A DNA stretch of 64,000 nucleotides from Candidatus Methanomethylophilaceae archaeon (GCA_017524805.1 JAFXUX010000038.1:47188-111187), one strand, 5' to 3'. Positions 37,260 through 47,057 are shown, counted from the first letter of the stretch. Numbers and translations: made by a program. Notes: generated by a model from the letters alone, not told the origin.

Positions 37260-37667
37260 TTATTTAACGTTGCGCAAATAACCCTCATCCGTGTCGATAT
37301 CGAAGAGTTCCGCGTATCTTCTGAGAGCATAGGATTGGGCGCGGTTCATGGCTACATGGCATCCGATCGTCACCGCCTCCAGTATCTCGTCTTTGGTCGC
37401 TCCGGCATCCAAGGCATGTCTCATGTGCACTCCGATGCAGTATTCTCCGCAGTTCGCGGCAGCGGCTGACACGGCGCATAGATACTTTGTTTTGTCGTCC
37501 AATTCGTTTTTTCCTTCGAAAACCGCTTTGTTCAGGTTGCTTTGGGCGATGAAAATGTCCGGGCGGGTCTGCATCACCTGATTGACCACAGGTATGAACC
37601 CGTATTCGCGTTTTATCGCTTCCAGTATCTTGTCTGCTATCTCTCTTTCTCTGGGATCCTCTTCCAT
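37260..37667 (-). CDS. Carboxymuconolactone decarboxylase / AhpD-like protein
   Basis: 135 residues from ATG 37667. The core has CGEYCIGVHMRHALDAGATKDEILEAV (~72-98), the CxxC...H motif of the AhpD-like disulfide-reductase family. It probably acts in peroxide or redox defence. It lies 28 bases upstream of the IscA-like gene on the same strand, so the two may be co-transcribed. Confidence 0.85.
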   Translation of the reverse strand: MEEDPREREIADKILEAIKREYGFIPVVNQVMQTRPDIFIAQSNLNKAVFEGKNELDDKTKYLCAVSAAAANCGEYCIGVHMRHALDAGATKDEILEAVTIGCHVAMNRAQSYALRRYAELFDIDTDEGYLRNVK

Positions 37668-37853
37668 GGGATGCCATTTCTCTGCGCGTTGATAATTGTT
37701 GAGGGCACTTCGACATCCCATGCGTTAGTCGAGGTCTGAGATTACGCGCCCTTCAACTGAGCCAAAAAAGCAGGTTACTATATAGGCGGAACTATGAAAT
37801 CGGGAAGTTTATTCGTACAATTAACTATAAATACACAAACCGATACGAATTTC

Positions 37854-40800
37854 ATGGGGTATTTTTGCGATTTCAGAAAGAATGACATCTGGCGCATGAT
37901 CGCCGTCGTCGCGGTAGTCTTGGCTGCGGCGGCGTTTCTCATTTCCGCATTGCCGGACGGCTCGGACGGGGTCCAATCCGGCACTTGTGGGGACGATGTC
38001 ACGTGGGTTCTGAACGATGACGGTGTTCTGATGATATCCGGTTCGGGACCGATGTATAACTACGACGGCTACTACGACGACGGCGCGGAGTTGGTCTCCC
38101 CCTTTGCAGACAAAAGTTTCGAAAAGGTAATCATCGAGTACGGGGTCACCAGCATAGGCGACGTTGCGTTTACGGATAGTTACATACTTAACCTCGAAAT
38201 AGCGAATTCTGTCACCTATATAGGAAGAGCTGCATTTTTTGGAGGTTCTGGTCTTGAATCGGTAGTCATTCCGGATTCAGTGGGCTATATCGGAGATAGC
38301 GCATTCGGGATGCATGCGGAGCTAAAAACAGTGGTTCTTCCCGACTCCCTGTCGTACATCGGCGACGGTGCTTTCGATAACACTCCAATTAAGTCCATAG
38401 AACTTCCGAGCGCGTTGACCTTCATCGGCGATAGTCTGCTGTTATCTAGCCCGATCACATCAATAACCATTCCGCCTTCGGTCACCTACATAGGATGTCA
38501 AGCATTCGCCTGGTGCACATTTTTGGCCGATGTTTTCATTCCTCCCTCGGTTGTCCAGATCAAAGATGGCGCTTTCGAAGATTGCAGATCTCTGGGATTC
38601 ATAACAATCCCCGACTCCGTGACCAGCATCGGCAAAGACGCATTCAAAGGCATCGAGTTCTTCGATGAGAAAGGCAACCGCCTCGCCGCCAACGTCGAGA
38701 ACCTGTGCGGATATACGTTCGAAGGCAATAACGGGGTGCTCATACGCGACGCAGGCGATGGCCCCGGGTTTGTCCCGGACGGGGTTCAATCCGGCAAATG
38801 CGGGGATGATCTCACATGGGAGTTAGACGACGATGGGAACCTGACTATTTTCGGCAGCGGCGATATGTATGACTACGGTTATCCTAATTGCGGGCCCTGG
38901 GGCAAAGGGATAAAGTCCGTCCGCTTCGAAGGCTCGGCAACTAGCATAGGCAAATATGCATTTTTTGAATGCACGTATTTGGATGCTGTCATCATACCAG
39001 ATTCGGTAATAGATATCAGATATTTTGCGTTCAGCTTCTGCACCTCCCTCTCCTCCGTGTCCATGCCCTCGGTGACGTCCATCGGGAGTAGCGCGTTCCA
39101 AGTCTGCACCTCCCTCTCCTCCGTGTCCATGCCCTCGGCCACTTCCATCGGGAGCGACGCGTTCTACGAATGCGCTTCCCTGACGTCCGTGGACATCCCC
39201 GATTCGGTCACCTCTATCGGGGGCTCTGCATTCTACGGTTGCGCTGCCCTCTCCTCTGTCACCATACCGTCTTCGGTCACGAGTATTGTGAATTACACGT
39301 TCTTCAAATGCACCTCCCTCTCCTCCGTGTCCATGCCCTCGGTGACGTCCATCGGGAGCGACGCGTTCCCATTCTGCACCTCCCTCTCCTCCGTGTCCAT
39401 GCCCTCGGTGACGTCCATCGGAGCGGAAGCGTTCTACGGCTGCACCTCCCTCTCCTCCTTGTCCATGCCCTCGGCGACGTCCATCGGGGACGGGGCGTTC
39501 AACAACTGCACCTCCCTCTCCTCCTTGTCCATGCCCTCGATGACGTCCATCGGAAGGGAAGCGTTCTACAAATGCACCTCCCTGACGTCCGTAGACATCC
39601 CCGATTCGGTAACATCCATCGGGGGTAGCGCGTTCGCCGGATGCACCTCCCTTGCCACCGCAGACATCGGGAACTCTATCATTAGCATTGGAAGTAATAC
39701 GTTCTGGGGCTGCAAATCCCTGTCCTCAGTATCCATTCCGAACTCGGTCACGGCCATCGGAAAATCCGCGTTCTACAATTGCATCTCGCTTTCCAGCGTG
39801 AACATCCCTGGCTCTCTGGAAAAGATGGGGAAGGATGCGTTCGGCGGGATCAGATTCCTGGACGAGAACGGGAACGATCTCCCCCATACACCGGAGAGTC
39901 TCAGAGGATACGCCTACGAAGGCAGCGGCGGCGTGCTGATGCGCATGTCGGACGAGATATTCAGCTCAGGCGGACTGATTTTCAGGCTGGATTCCGGCAG
40001 TGAGGATGCCGTTTTGGTCGGCTTCTCCGAGCCGGCACAGCATCTGTCTGTCCCTGCGTCGGTGTCCTATTCGGGGAAGGACTACGCGGTCTCTGGAATA
40101 GGCCCCAAGGCCTTCTACGGATGCGAATCCCTGATCTCGGCGGACCTCGGAAACGTATCCGAGATAGGGATGAAGGCTTTCGCCCGCTGCGGGTCGCTGG
40201 AAAGCGTCAGCTTCGGCGGTTCTCTCGGGGAGATAGCGCCGTACTCGTTCTTCGGATGCGGTTCCCTTGCCTCCGTCACAATCCCGGACTCGGTTGCGTC
40301 CATAGGGAAGAGCGCGTTCAGCGGCTGCGTTTCGCTGACCAGCGTGGCTATCCCAGGCTCCGTGGCATCCATCGGGGAGAACGCGTTCTACGGGCTCAGG
40401 TTCCTGGACGAGAGAGGAAATCTCCTTGACTGCTCGGCCGAAGGCCTGGGCGGATACGCGTACGAGGGGAGCTGCTGCGTGCTCCAGCGCGCGGCGGACG
40501 GATTCACGTTCGTCTCCGGCGGGCTGGTGTTCAAGGTTGACTGGTCAGGCGATTCTGACGCCACATTGGTCGGCTTCTCCGAGCCAGCGGCGCATTTGGC
40601 TGTCCCGGCATCGGTTACATACGAAGGGAAGGAATATCCCGTATCCGAGATCGGCCCCAAGGCCTTTTATGGCGTCGGAGAGCTGGTCTCCGCCGATCTG
40701 GGAAGTATAACAGAGATAGGCATGAAGGCGTTCGCCCGCTGCTCGTCGCTGGAAAGCGTCGATTTCGGGGATTCCCTGAGGTCAGTGGGAGGGTACGCTT

Positions 40801-41126
40801 TCTACGCATGCGACTCCCTGTCCTCCGTGTCCATCCCGGATTCCGCGGTGTCCATAGGAAAGTGTGCGTTCTCGTTCTGCGTATCACTCGCGGAAGCAGT
40901 CATTCCCGATTCGGTGGAAACAGTTGGCGACCGCGCGTTCTATGATTGTGGCTCCATTTCTTCGGTGGCCATAGGGAGTTCGGTCGTATCGATCGGCCCC
41001 GGCGCTTTCCATGGGCTTGTATTCTTCGACGAAAACGGAAAGAGGCTGCCGATGACCGCAGAGGCCCTCGCCGGCCACCTGTACTTGGGGGACGGCGACG
41101 GGAGACTGTACTGCTCCGTCGCTTGA
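37854..41126 (+). CDS. BspA-type leucine-rich-repeat surface protein
   Basis: 1090 residues from ATG 37854 (ATG 37794 and 37896 are also in frame). A membrane segment IAVVAVVLAAAAFLISAL lies at ~15-32 and acts as a signal or anchor. The rest is LRR_5 units of about 23 residues of the form CTSLSSVSMPSVTSIGSDAF, interrupted by three Ig-like or spacer segments (FLDENGN...GYAYEGS). No C-terminal anchor is seen. BspA-like repeats are common in host-associated microbes and bind host or bacterial surfaces. A TATA-like ACTATAAATAC precedes 37854 by about 25 bases. Confidence 0.85.
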   Translation: MGYFCDFRKNDIWRMIAVVAVVLAAAAFLISALPDGSDGVQSGTCGDDVTWVLNDDGVLMISGSGPMYNYDGYYDDGAELVSPFADKSFEKVIIEYGVTSIGDVAFTDSYILNLEIANSVTYIGRAAFFGGSGLESVVIPDSVGYIGDSAFGMHAELKTVVLPDSLSYIGDGAFDNTPIKSIELPSALTFIGDSLLLSSPITSITIPPSVTYIGCQAFAWCTFLADVFIPPSVVQIKDGAFEDCRSLGFITIPDSVTSIGKDAFKGIEFFDEKGNRLAANVENLCGYTFEGNNGVLIRDAGDGPGFVPDGVQSGKCGDDLTWELDDDGNLTIFGSGDMYDYGYPNCGPWGKGIKSVRFEGSATSIGKYAFFECTYLDAVIIPDSVIDIRYFAFSFCTSLSSVSMPSVTSIGSSAFQVCTSLSSVSMPSATSIGSDAFYECASLTSVDIPDSVTSIGGSAFYGCAALSSVTIPSSVTSIVNYTFFKCTSLSSVSMPSVTSIGSDAFPFCTSLSSVSMPSVTSIGAEAFYGCTSLSSLSMPSATSIGDGAFNNCTSLSSLSMPSMTSIGREAFYKCTSLTSVDIPDSVTSIGGSAFAGCTSLATADIGNSIISIGSNTFWGCKSLSSVSIPNSVTAIGKSAFYNCISLSSVNIPGSLEKMGKDAFGGIRFLDENGNDLPHTPESLRGYAYEGSGGVLMRMSDEIFSSGGLIFRLDSGSEDAVLVGFSEPAQHLSVPASVSYSGKDYAVSGIGPKAFYGCESLISADLGNVSEIGMKAFARCGSLESVSFGGSLGEIAPYSFFGCGSLASVTIPDSVASIGKSAFSGCVSLTSVAIPGSVASIGENAFYGLRFLDERGNLLDCSAEGLGGYAYEGSCCVLQRAADGFTFVSGGLVFKVDWSGDSDATLVGFSEPAAHLAVPASVTYEGKEYPVSEIGPKAFYGVGELVSADLGSITEIGMKAFARCSSLESVDFGDSLRSVGGYAFYACDSLSSVSIPDSAVSIGKCAFSFCVSLAEAVIPDSVETVGDRAFYDCGSISSVAIGSSVVSIGPGAFHGLVFFDENGKRLPMTAEALAGHLYLGDGDGRLYCSVA
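39030..39640 (+). repeat. Near-identical 69-base tandem repeats within the LRR gene
   Basis: The block around TGCACCTCCCTCTCCTCC recurs with a 69-base period, nearly identical at the nucleotide level from about 39040 to 39600. It encodes the 23-residue LRR unit. Such identity indicates recent expansion and possible phase or length variation. Confidence 0.75.
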
Positions 41127-41151
41127 CGGACGCATCCATATCTATCAAAAC

Positions 41152-41190
41152 GCTGGGACGGACCCTGCAAAAGGGTCCCCAGCCTTTTTC
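41152..41190 (+). terminator. Strong terminator after the LRR gene
   Basis: GCTGGG (41152-41157) and GGACCC (41160-41165) pair with GGGTCC (41173-41178) and CCAGC (41179-41183), followed by TTTTT. A second promoter region and an otherwise empty gap of about 240 bases follow before the next gene. Confidence 0.75.
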
Positions 41191-41429
41191 CAAATTGTTC
41201 GGCTGGTCCGTCGCTCAGTCATTCCTGCCGAGCCCATAGTCTGAATGCCGTTTGACAGTTCGAATCCAGACTTCCGCACGCCTGCAATATGGCATGTCCG
41301 CTTTCGGATTCCGCTTCGGGTTTTCTCGAACGATCGTCATCTCCGGGAAGATGCAGCGTAACCGCACGCCCAGCAATTAAGAGCGTTTCCGAGAACTCAG
41401 CTCATGCGGCAGGTCCGCAGGATGTTCGC

Positions 41430-42122
41430 ATGGTATTCGCGGATGATTTGGATTATGACATATCGGAAATCTATTCCGAGGTCGGGAAGAGGTACGGGTA
41501 CGAAACTGTCACCGCCGAGTTCGCCGAGTTCGACGAGCTGAAGCTGAAATGGGTGAGGCATGGCGGTTGGGCAAGATTTTTCGTCAGCGATTATCTTGGC
41601 GGAGCCCCGAAAGCAGTGGCCGAATCCATCGCGGAGACCCTTATGAGAAAGATTTTCTCGGCAGAGGGCTCCGATTATTCGGCGGAGGTCTGCGATTGGC
41701 TCACGTCGGATGATTTCGTAGACAGGAACCAGAAGATATACATCTCCCGGAAGGATGGAATGGCCCCTCCGGACGAGGGGAAGCACAAGGATCTTCGCGC
41801 CTCATATGCCAGATTGGTATCGTCCGGCTACCTCAGCGAGGACGGGAGAGTCTTCCTCGGATGGGACCACGGCTACGGCGAGCCGGGGCCCGGGCGCTCG
41901 AGCGTTCTGATGAAGGTCGTCGGGGTCTCTCCGAAGCTGGATTCTGATGAGATATCCGATGAGGCCCTCGATTATGCCGTGTATTCGCTGATGCTCCATG
42001 TTTTCGTCGGGTTCGTGCCCTGCAAAAGGAGAGAGAACAGGGAATTCGAGGAGAAGATGTCGCAGTATCCTCGCAGAGACGAGCTCTCAGAGGAGCTGGC
42101 AAGGATCGGGGTAAGCGTCTGA
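41430..42122 (+). CDS. Uncharacterised protein
   Basis: 230 residues from ATG 41430 (VFADDLDYDISEIYSEV start). WVRHGGWARFFVSDYL, DWLTSDDFVDRNQKIYIS and a C-terminal LHVFVGFVPCKRRENREFEEKM are distinctive, but no HExxH zinc-protease motif or nucleotide-binding motif is seen. I do not recognise the family. The frame extends upstream to 41289, but that part is Ser/Pro/Arg rich and looks non-coding. It ends in TGA. Confidence 0.6.
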   Translation: MVFADDLDYDISEIYSEVGKRYGYETVTAEFAEFDELKLKWVRHGGWARFFVSDYLGGAPKAVAESIAETLMRKIFSAEGSDYSAEVCDWLTSDDFVDRNQKIYISRKDGMAPPDEGKHKDLRASYARLVSSGYLSEDGRVFLGWDHGYGEPGPGRSSVLMKVVGVSPKLDSDEISDEALDYAVYSLMLHVFVGFVPCKRRENREFEEKMSQYPRRDELSEELARIGVSV

Positions 42123-42574
42123 AAGGTGTCCCCCGAGCGCTAACACGCCGCATCACGGTCCGACGATGACGCCGGTCTCCGGGCATTGACTTACGCCGGG
42201 GGTATGTGTCGGACCCAACGTTGGCCTCCGGTCATCGCTGCGGCGACGCGCCGCCAACTCCCGCAGGAGCCCCATAAATGGGATATGGGCCGCTGTGCGC
42301 CGATTCGTGCACATGGCGGTCATTGATCGCGCCCCTTCGCCGGTTCGGCATGCGCCCCATGTTTTCCGCCTTAATAAAGCGATTGAGACGTATGGGGCTG
42401 GGGCGATTTCCGTGGAAACTGTACGAATAGCAGTAAGTTTATTGTCGAATTGCTACTGAATCAGTAGATTCTGCTTCGATTTCACAAAGTTTTCGTACTA
42501 TTGACTACGAATAACTGCAATATATGGGCCTGACTTCACAAAGGTTTATCAAATGATTGGGGATACGGTCTCAC
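42123..42574. other. Intergenic region upstream of the acyl-CoA synthetase gene
   Basis: About 450 bases. The left half is GC-rich with no obvious gene. The right part (about 42410-42530) is AT-rich and carries promoter-like sequence. A TGTACGAAT (42420-42428) also occurs reversed upstream of the LRR gene (37811-37819). No RNA gene was recognised. Confidence 0.35.
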
Positions 42575-44671
42575 ATGAAGTCATTGCTGGCTCCAACGTC
42601 CGTCGCGATCATCGGGGCATCCAACGACGAGACCAAACTCGGCGGGATGCTCGTTAAAAACATGATAAACGCGGGGTTCAAGGGAAAACTGTACCCTGTC
42701 AACCCCAAAGGCGGAATCATTCAGGGCTACAAAGCTTACACGAACGTAACCGAAATCGGAGAGCCCGTGGATCTCGCGGTCATCGCAGTCAAGGCCGCAT
42801 TCGTCCCCGGAGAGATGGCGAACCTCGGGAAGGCCGGGATAAAATATGCGACCATCCTGACCGCAGGCTTCAAAGAGGACAGCCCGGAGGGGGCGGAGCT
42901 CGAGAAGAAGCTCAAAGAGGAAGCGAAAAAGTACGGGGTAAGATTCTTCGGCCCGAACTGCTTCGGAAACATGAATCCCGGAGCAGGTGTCAACGCTACT
43001 TTCGCGCACCTTCTCCCCAAACCCGGCAACATCACAATATTCTCCCAGTCCGGAGCCGTCGGATCGTCCATCATCGATTGGGCTTACCGCAACCAGATCG
43101 GTTTCGCCAATTTCATAACGTTCGGCAACAAGGCCGACATCGACGAAGCGGACCTCATCGACCAGATTTCGGCCGACCCGCAGACCAAAGTCATAGGCAT
43201 GTACTGCGAAGGCATCTCCAACGGAGAGAAATTCGTCAAGGCCATCGAGAGCATGCCCGTGAAGAAGCCCATCGTGATCTTCAAGTCCGGAAGGACCCAG
43301 GCCGGATCCGCCGCTGCTTCGTCCCACACCGGGTCCCTCGCAGGGTCCGATGCCGTCAACAACGTCGTGTTCAACAAGCTGAACATCCACAGGGCACTCG
43401 ATCTGGATGAGATGTTCGATGTACTGAAAGTGTTCAGCAGCTGCAGCCCCATGAAGAAGGACGGCATAGGCATCATCACCAACGCCGGAGGGCTGGGCGT
43501 CATGTCTGCCGACGCAACTTTCGAGGCTCCTTACATCCACGCCGTCAAATTCTCCGACGAGACCATCAAAGAGATCAGAGAGAGGGTCCCCAGCGTCGCA
43601 GGCGTCACCAACCCCATCGACGTCCGCGGCGACGCCAAGCCCGAGTATTTCAGGGAAGTCGTCAGAATCCTCTACAAGGATCCGCAGGTGGGCGGCCTCG
43701 TCATCATGGGATCGCCTCTGGACACGGCCGATCTGGAATCCGTCGCAAAGATCCTCGTCGAGATGAAGGACGAGATCCCGGTGCCTGCCGTCGTGTGCTT
43801 CGCGGGCGGATACAAGTGCGACCGCGCCAACGAAATCCTCAGGAACGGAGGATTCCCCTGCTTCGACACTCCCGACAGGGCCGTCAGGGCGCTCAACGCT
43901 CTGAGGAAATACACCATCCGCTCGGAGATCGCGCACGATCCCCTCAAGACCCCCGCAGTCTCCGGAAGGGCCCAGACCGAAGCCATCATCAAGAAGGCAA
44001 GGTCGGAAGGCAGAAACTCCCTCACCGAATCCGAAGGGAAGCAGATCTTCACCGCTTATGGTGTCCCGATCCCCGGAGAGGGAACCGCCAACAGCGCCGA
44101 GGAAGCCGTCAAAGAATGCGACAGGATTGGATACCCCGTCGTCATGAAGGTGGTCTCCCCAGACATCAAGCACAAGACCGATGTGGGAGGCGTCGTGGTC
44201 GGCGTCAAGGATTCCGCGGCCGCCAAGGAAGCCTATGAGAAGATCATGGGCTCCTGCAGGAAGAACATGCCCGACGCAAGGATCGACGGCGTTTCGATCC
44301 AGCAGATGGTCTCCGGCCAGGAAGTAATCCTGTCCATGATCCGCGACTCCCAGTTCGGGCCTGTCGTCTCCTTCGGTCTCGGAGGGATTTACGTGGAGAT
44401 CCTAAGGGAGATATCCCAGGCTCACGTCCCCATGACCGAGCAGCAGCTTGACGAGATGATCACCACCACCAAGGCATACAAGCTCCTCTCCGGAGCCAGA
44501 GGCCTTCCCCCGTCCGACATCGACGCGATGAAGGACGCCATCAGGAGGATCGTCCTCATAGCGCAGGAGAACCCCGAGATCCACGAGCTGGAGATCAACC
44601 CCGTCATCGTCGGCCTCAAGGGCAAGGGATGCTGGGCGGTCGACGCTCTCGTGACTCTTTTCAAAGAATGA
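42575..44671 (+). CDS. acd: ADP-forming acetyl/acyl-CoA synthetase, fused alpha-beta
   Basis: 698 residues. The alpha half has the CoA-binding Rossmann start SVAIIGASNDETKLGG and the phospho-histidine H251 in SSHTGSLAGSD. The beta half is an ATP-grasp domain (LTESEGKQIFTAYGVPIPGEG, KVVSPDIKHKTDVGGVVVGV, ELEINPVIV). It converts acyl-CoA, ADP and phosphate to acid, CoA and ATP, or the reverse. ATG 42575 is preferred; an in-frame TTG lies at 42557. A single gene with its own promoter and terminator. Confidence 0.94.
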   Translation: MKSLLAPTSVAIIGASNDETKLGGMLVKNMINAGFKGKLYPVNPKGGIIQGYKAYTNVTEIGEPVDLAVIAVKAAFVPGEMANLGKAGIKYATILTAGFKEDSPEGAELEKKLKEEAKKYGVRFFGPNCFGNMNPGAGVNATFAHLLPKPGNITIFSQSGAVGSSIIDWAYRNQIGFANFITFGNKADIDEADLIDQISADPQTKVIGMYCEGISNGEKFVKAIESMPVKKPIVIFKSGRTQAGSAAASSHTGSLAGSDAVNNVVFNKLNIHRALDLDEMFDVLKVFSSCSPMKKDGIGIITNAGGLGVMSADATFEAPYIHAVKFSDETIKEIRERVPSVAGVTNPIDVRGDAKPEYFREVVRILYKDPQVGGLVIMGSPLDTADLESVAKILVEMKDEIPVPAVVCFAGGYKCDRANEILRNGGFPCFDTPDRAVRALNALRKYTIRSEIAHDPLKTPAVSGRAQTEAIIKKARSEGRNSLTESEGKQIFTAYGVPIPGEGTANSAEEAVKECDRIGYPVVMKVVSPDIKHKTDVGGVVVGVKDSAAAKEAYEKIMGSCRKNMPDARIDGVSIQQMVSGQEVILSMIRDSQFGPVVSFGLGGIYVEILREISQAHVPMTEQQLDEMITTTKAYKLLSGARGLPPSDIDAMKDAIRRIVLIAQENPEIHELEINPVIVGLKGKGCWAVDALVTLFKE

Positions 44672-44678
44672 GCTTTCC

Positions 44679-44710
44679 GGAGGGCTCAGTCCCTCCTCTT
44701 TTTCCTTTCC
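44679..44710 (+). terminator. Terminator after acd
   Basis: GGAGGG (44679-44684) pairs with CCCTCC (44691-44696) over a 6-base loop, followed by TCTTTTTCC. Confidence 0.7.
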
Positions 44711-44773
44711 GTTCCGCCGCTTACCCATGGTTCCGACGGAACGGGTTTAATAGCCGCTGGCAATGGAGGTCCC

Positions 44774-45571
44774 ATGGCATCCGAACTCGTATTCGTCGGG
44801 CTGGGACTCAGCGGCACCGACGGAATGACCGTCAAGGCTCTCAACGCCCTGAAGGAATGCGACATCATCTATGCGGAATTCTACACGTCCACGCTCATCG
44901 GCACCACCCCCGAAGACTTAGAGAAAGTCATCGGGAAGAAGGTCAACGTCCTCTACAGGGCGCAGGTGGAGGAAGGGGAGGACATAATCAGGGATGCGAT
45001 GGACCACAGGGTCGCGTTCGTCACCGCCGGCGACACCATGCTGGCCACCACCCACGTGGACCTGAGGATCCAGGCCGCCGAAGCCGGGATTCCGGTGAGG
45101 ATGTTCCATGGCGTATCGATATTTTCGGGGTGCCCCACTTCGCTGGGCCTCCAGCCATACAAATTCGGGAGGGCCGTCACTCTACCTTTCCTCGAGAGGA
45201 ATTACCAGCCCAAGTCCCCTTACGACCATATAATGGAGAACAAATCCCGCAATCTCCATACGATGATCCTCCTGGACATACGCGCCGATGAGCGCAGGTA
45301 CATGACCGCCCATCAGGCGATAGAATGGCTTCTGGAAGGCGAGAGCAAGTGGGGGGAAGGGCTGATCACGGATAAGACTCTGCTATGCGTCGCATCCAAG
45401 GTCGGATCCCCTGAAGAGAGGGTATTCGCGGGATATCCGCGCGATCTTCTGGCTATGGATCTCGGGGAGCCTCTCCACACTTTAGTCCTCCCTGGGAGCC
45501 TGCATTTCATGGAATCCTATGCGCTCGTGAAGTTCGCGGGAGCTCCCGAAGAGATAATCGAGGACGACTGA
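44774..45571 (+). CDS. dph5: Diphthine synthase
   Basis: 265 residues. SAM-dependent tetrapyrrole-methylase fold: ELVFVGLGLSGTDGMTVKAL, FVTAGDTMLATTHVDLR (~77-93) and HGVSIFSGCPTSLGLQ (~113-128), all typical of Dph5. It methylates the diphthamide precursor on elongation factor 2. GGAGGT lies just upstream of ATG 44774. Confidence 0.95.
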   Translation: MASELVFVGLGLSGTDGMTVKALNALKECDIIYAEFYTSTLIGTTPEDLEKVIGKKVNVLYRAQVEEGEDIIRDAMDHRVAFVTAGDTMLATTHVDLRIQAAEAGIPVRMFHGVSIFSGCPTSLGLQPYKFGRAVTLPFLERNYQPKSPYDHIMENKSRNLHTMILLDIRADERRYMTAHQAIEWLLEGESKWGEGLITDKTLLCVASKVGSPEERVFAGYPRDLLAMDLGEPLHTLVLPGSLHFMESYALVKFAGAPEEIIEDD

Positions 45572-45685
45572 TCTGGGAGTTTCAGTCTGCTTTCCGCTAC
45601 ATGCGGCGGGCCGGATTCCCGTTCTATAATCGGGGCAATGGAATCCGACCGTCCGCCTTATTTATGATGCCCCTAATCCTGTGCT

Positions 45686-46687
45686 ATGCCCGTCTGCATA
45701 CTAGTCCCCAAAAGGCAGGGGGAATCCGTCAGATCGGAGCTTCTTTCCGAAGGCATACTGGATTTAGTCCATAGGATACGCTCCGACGGCGATTATCTTC
45801 TGATTCCCATCACAGTCCCGTCCTATGGGGGATTCGACGTTGTCGAGGCAGATATGCCGTCCCAGGAGCGCCGCGCCACCGATTACAGAGAGGTCGCCGC
45901 GGTTCCGGACAGCCTCAGAGAAGAGCTGCCGTCATCTTTCGATGTCATCGGCGACATAGCTCTGATCAAGCTTCCGGATGTGCTGATGCCTTACAGAGCA
46001 GAGATCGGCAGGGCGCTCATGGAAGTCAACGGGAGCATCCGCACGGTGTTCCTGGATTCGGGAGTCAAAGGGGAGTTCAGGGTCCGCGATCTCGAGAGGA
46101 TAGCCGGTTCCGGCCCCTCAGAGACCGTTCACAGGGAGTTCGGGGTCTCGCTTCATACCGACCCCTCCAAAGTGTACTTCAATCCCAGGCTGTCCTCTGA
46201 GAGAGCCAGAATCGCATCTCTGGTTAAGGACGGGGAGATTGTGATAGATATGTTCGCCGGGGTGGCGCCTTTCGGGACCGTCATCTGCAGGAACGCGAAC
46301 CCAAGCGCGGTATATTCCATAGATCTGAACCCGGAGGCCGAGAGGTTCGCCAGGATCAATGCCGAGAAGAACCACGTCGATAATCTGTTCCCTTTGACAG
46401 GGGACGCGTCGGAAGTCATCTATACCCTTCCTATCGCCGACCGCATAATAATGAACCTCCCGCAGATGGCGGAGAGATTTCTGCGCTATGCTTTGGAAAG
46501 GCTGCGCATAGGCGGCGTCGCCCACATGTACAAAATAGCGGAGCGCGACGGCTTCCAAGCGTTCTGCGAAGGTCTGGAATCCGATATGTCAGCGCTGGGA
46601 TTCGGAATAAGCATGGTGGCCTCCGAACTCAAGACATATTCGCCCACCATGAGCGTCTATTCGCTGGATATCCGCCGGGAATCCTGA
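45686..46687 (+). CDS. trm5: tRNA (guanine37-N1)-methyltransferase
   Basis: 333 residues. It has the Trm5 pattern HREFGVSLHTDPSKVYFNPRLSSER (~151-175), motif I IDMFAGVAPFG (~187-197) and the NLPQMAERFL motif (~255-264) that provides the catalytic NLP signature. It adds the m1G37 methyl group next to the anticodon and prevents frameshifting. TTATTTATG upstream resembles a TATA box. Confidence 0.93.
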   Translation: MPVCILVPKRQGESVRSELLSEGILDLVHRIRSDGDYLLIPITVPSYGGFDVVEADMPSQERRATDYREVAAVPDSLREELPSSFDVIGDIALIKLPDVLMPYRAEIGRALMEVNGSIRTVFLDSGVKGEFRVRDLERIAGSGPSETVHREFGVSLHTDPSKVYFNPRLSSERARIASLVKDGEIVIDMFAGVAPFGTVICRNANPSAVYSIDLNPEAERFARINAEKNHVDNLFPLTGDASEVIYTLPIADRIIMNLPQMAERFLRYALERLRIGGVAHMYKIAERDGFQAFCEGLESDMSALGFGISMVASELKTYSPTMSVYSLDIRRES

Positions 46688-46760
46688 GCCAGACGATTGG
46701 GGCAACAATGAATATTTATAAGCAATCCTATGTGATAAAGAGCACTGATATACAGAAACT

Positions 46761-46770
46761 TTTTTATATT
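46761..46770 (+). promoter_or_regulatory. TATA-box candidate for the small membrane protein
   Basis: TTTTTATATT lies about 80 bases before ATG 46850, with another AATATTTATA at 46711-46720. Either could drive the gene with a leader of about 50-110 bases. Confidence 0.4.
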
Positions 46771-46849
46771 CAGATGATGAATAGGATAATGTTGAGAAGT
46801 CAGTCAAAGTGAGACAGACATCAACAAAAACAATGAGAGGTAGATACAA

Positions 46850-47005
46850 ATGGTCGCAATCATCACCGCAGTCGTAGTCGCCGCAGTCACTCTCGCCGCA
46901 GTCGTAGCAGCCACCTATGCAGCTTACAGGGCAGACAACGCAACCGGAAAGGTCGTTGAGCAGTATTATCTCGGACAGACCGGAGCAAAGTCCACCACCG
47001 AGTGA
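46850..47005 (+). CDS. Small single-span membrane protein
   Basis: 51 residues. An uninterrupted hydrophobic segment (residues 2-24: VAIITAVVVAAVTLAAVVAATY) is followed by a polar, charged tail. The tail ends YYLGQTGAKSTTE. GAGAGGT (46834-46840) lies upstream at a usable spacing, and a promoter and a strong terminator bracket it as a single-gene unit, which suggests high expression. No family recognised; the tidy signals argue that it is a real gene. Confidence 0.65.
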   Translation: MVAIITAVVVAAVTLAAVVAATYAAYRADNATGKVVEQYYLGQTGAKSTTE

Positions 47006-47021
47006 TTTTCACAATCCACAT

Positions 47022-47057
47022 CCCGGGATCAGTTCCCGGGTTCCTTCCTTAATTTTT
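47022..47057 (+). terminator. Terminator of the small membrane protein gene
   Basis: CCCGGGA (47022-47028) pairs with TCCCGGG (47034-47040) over a 5-base loop, followed by a T-rich tract at about 47041-47057. Confidence 0.7.

Noticed and set aside
46833..46877. Upstream frame from ATG 46833 as the real start of the small gene
   Set aside because: It is in another phase, encodes low-complexity Ser/Pro/Gln and ends at a TAG; the 46850 frame has a hydrophobic helix and proper signals.
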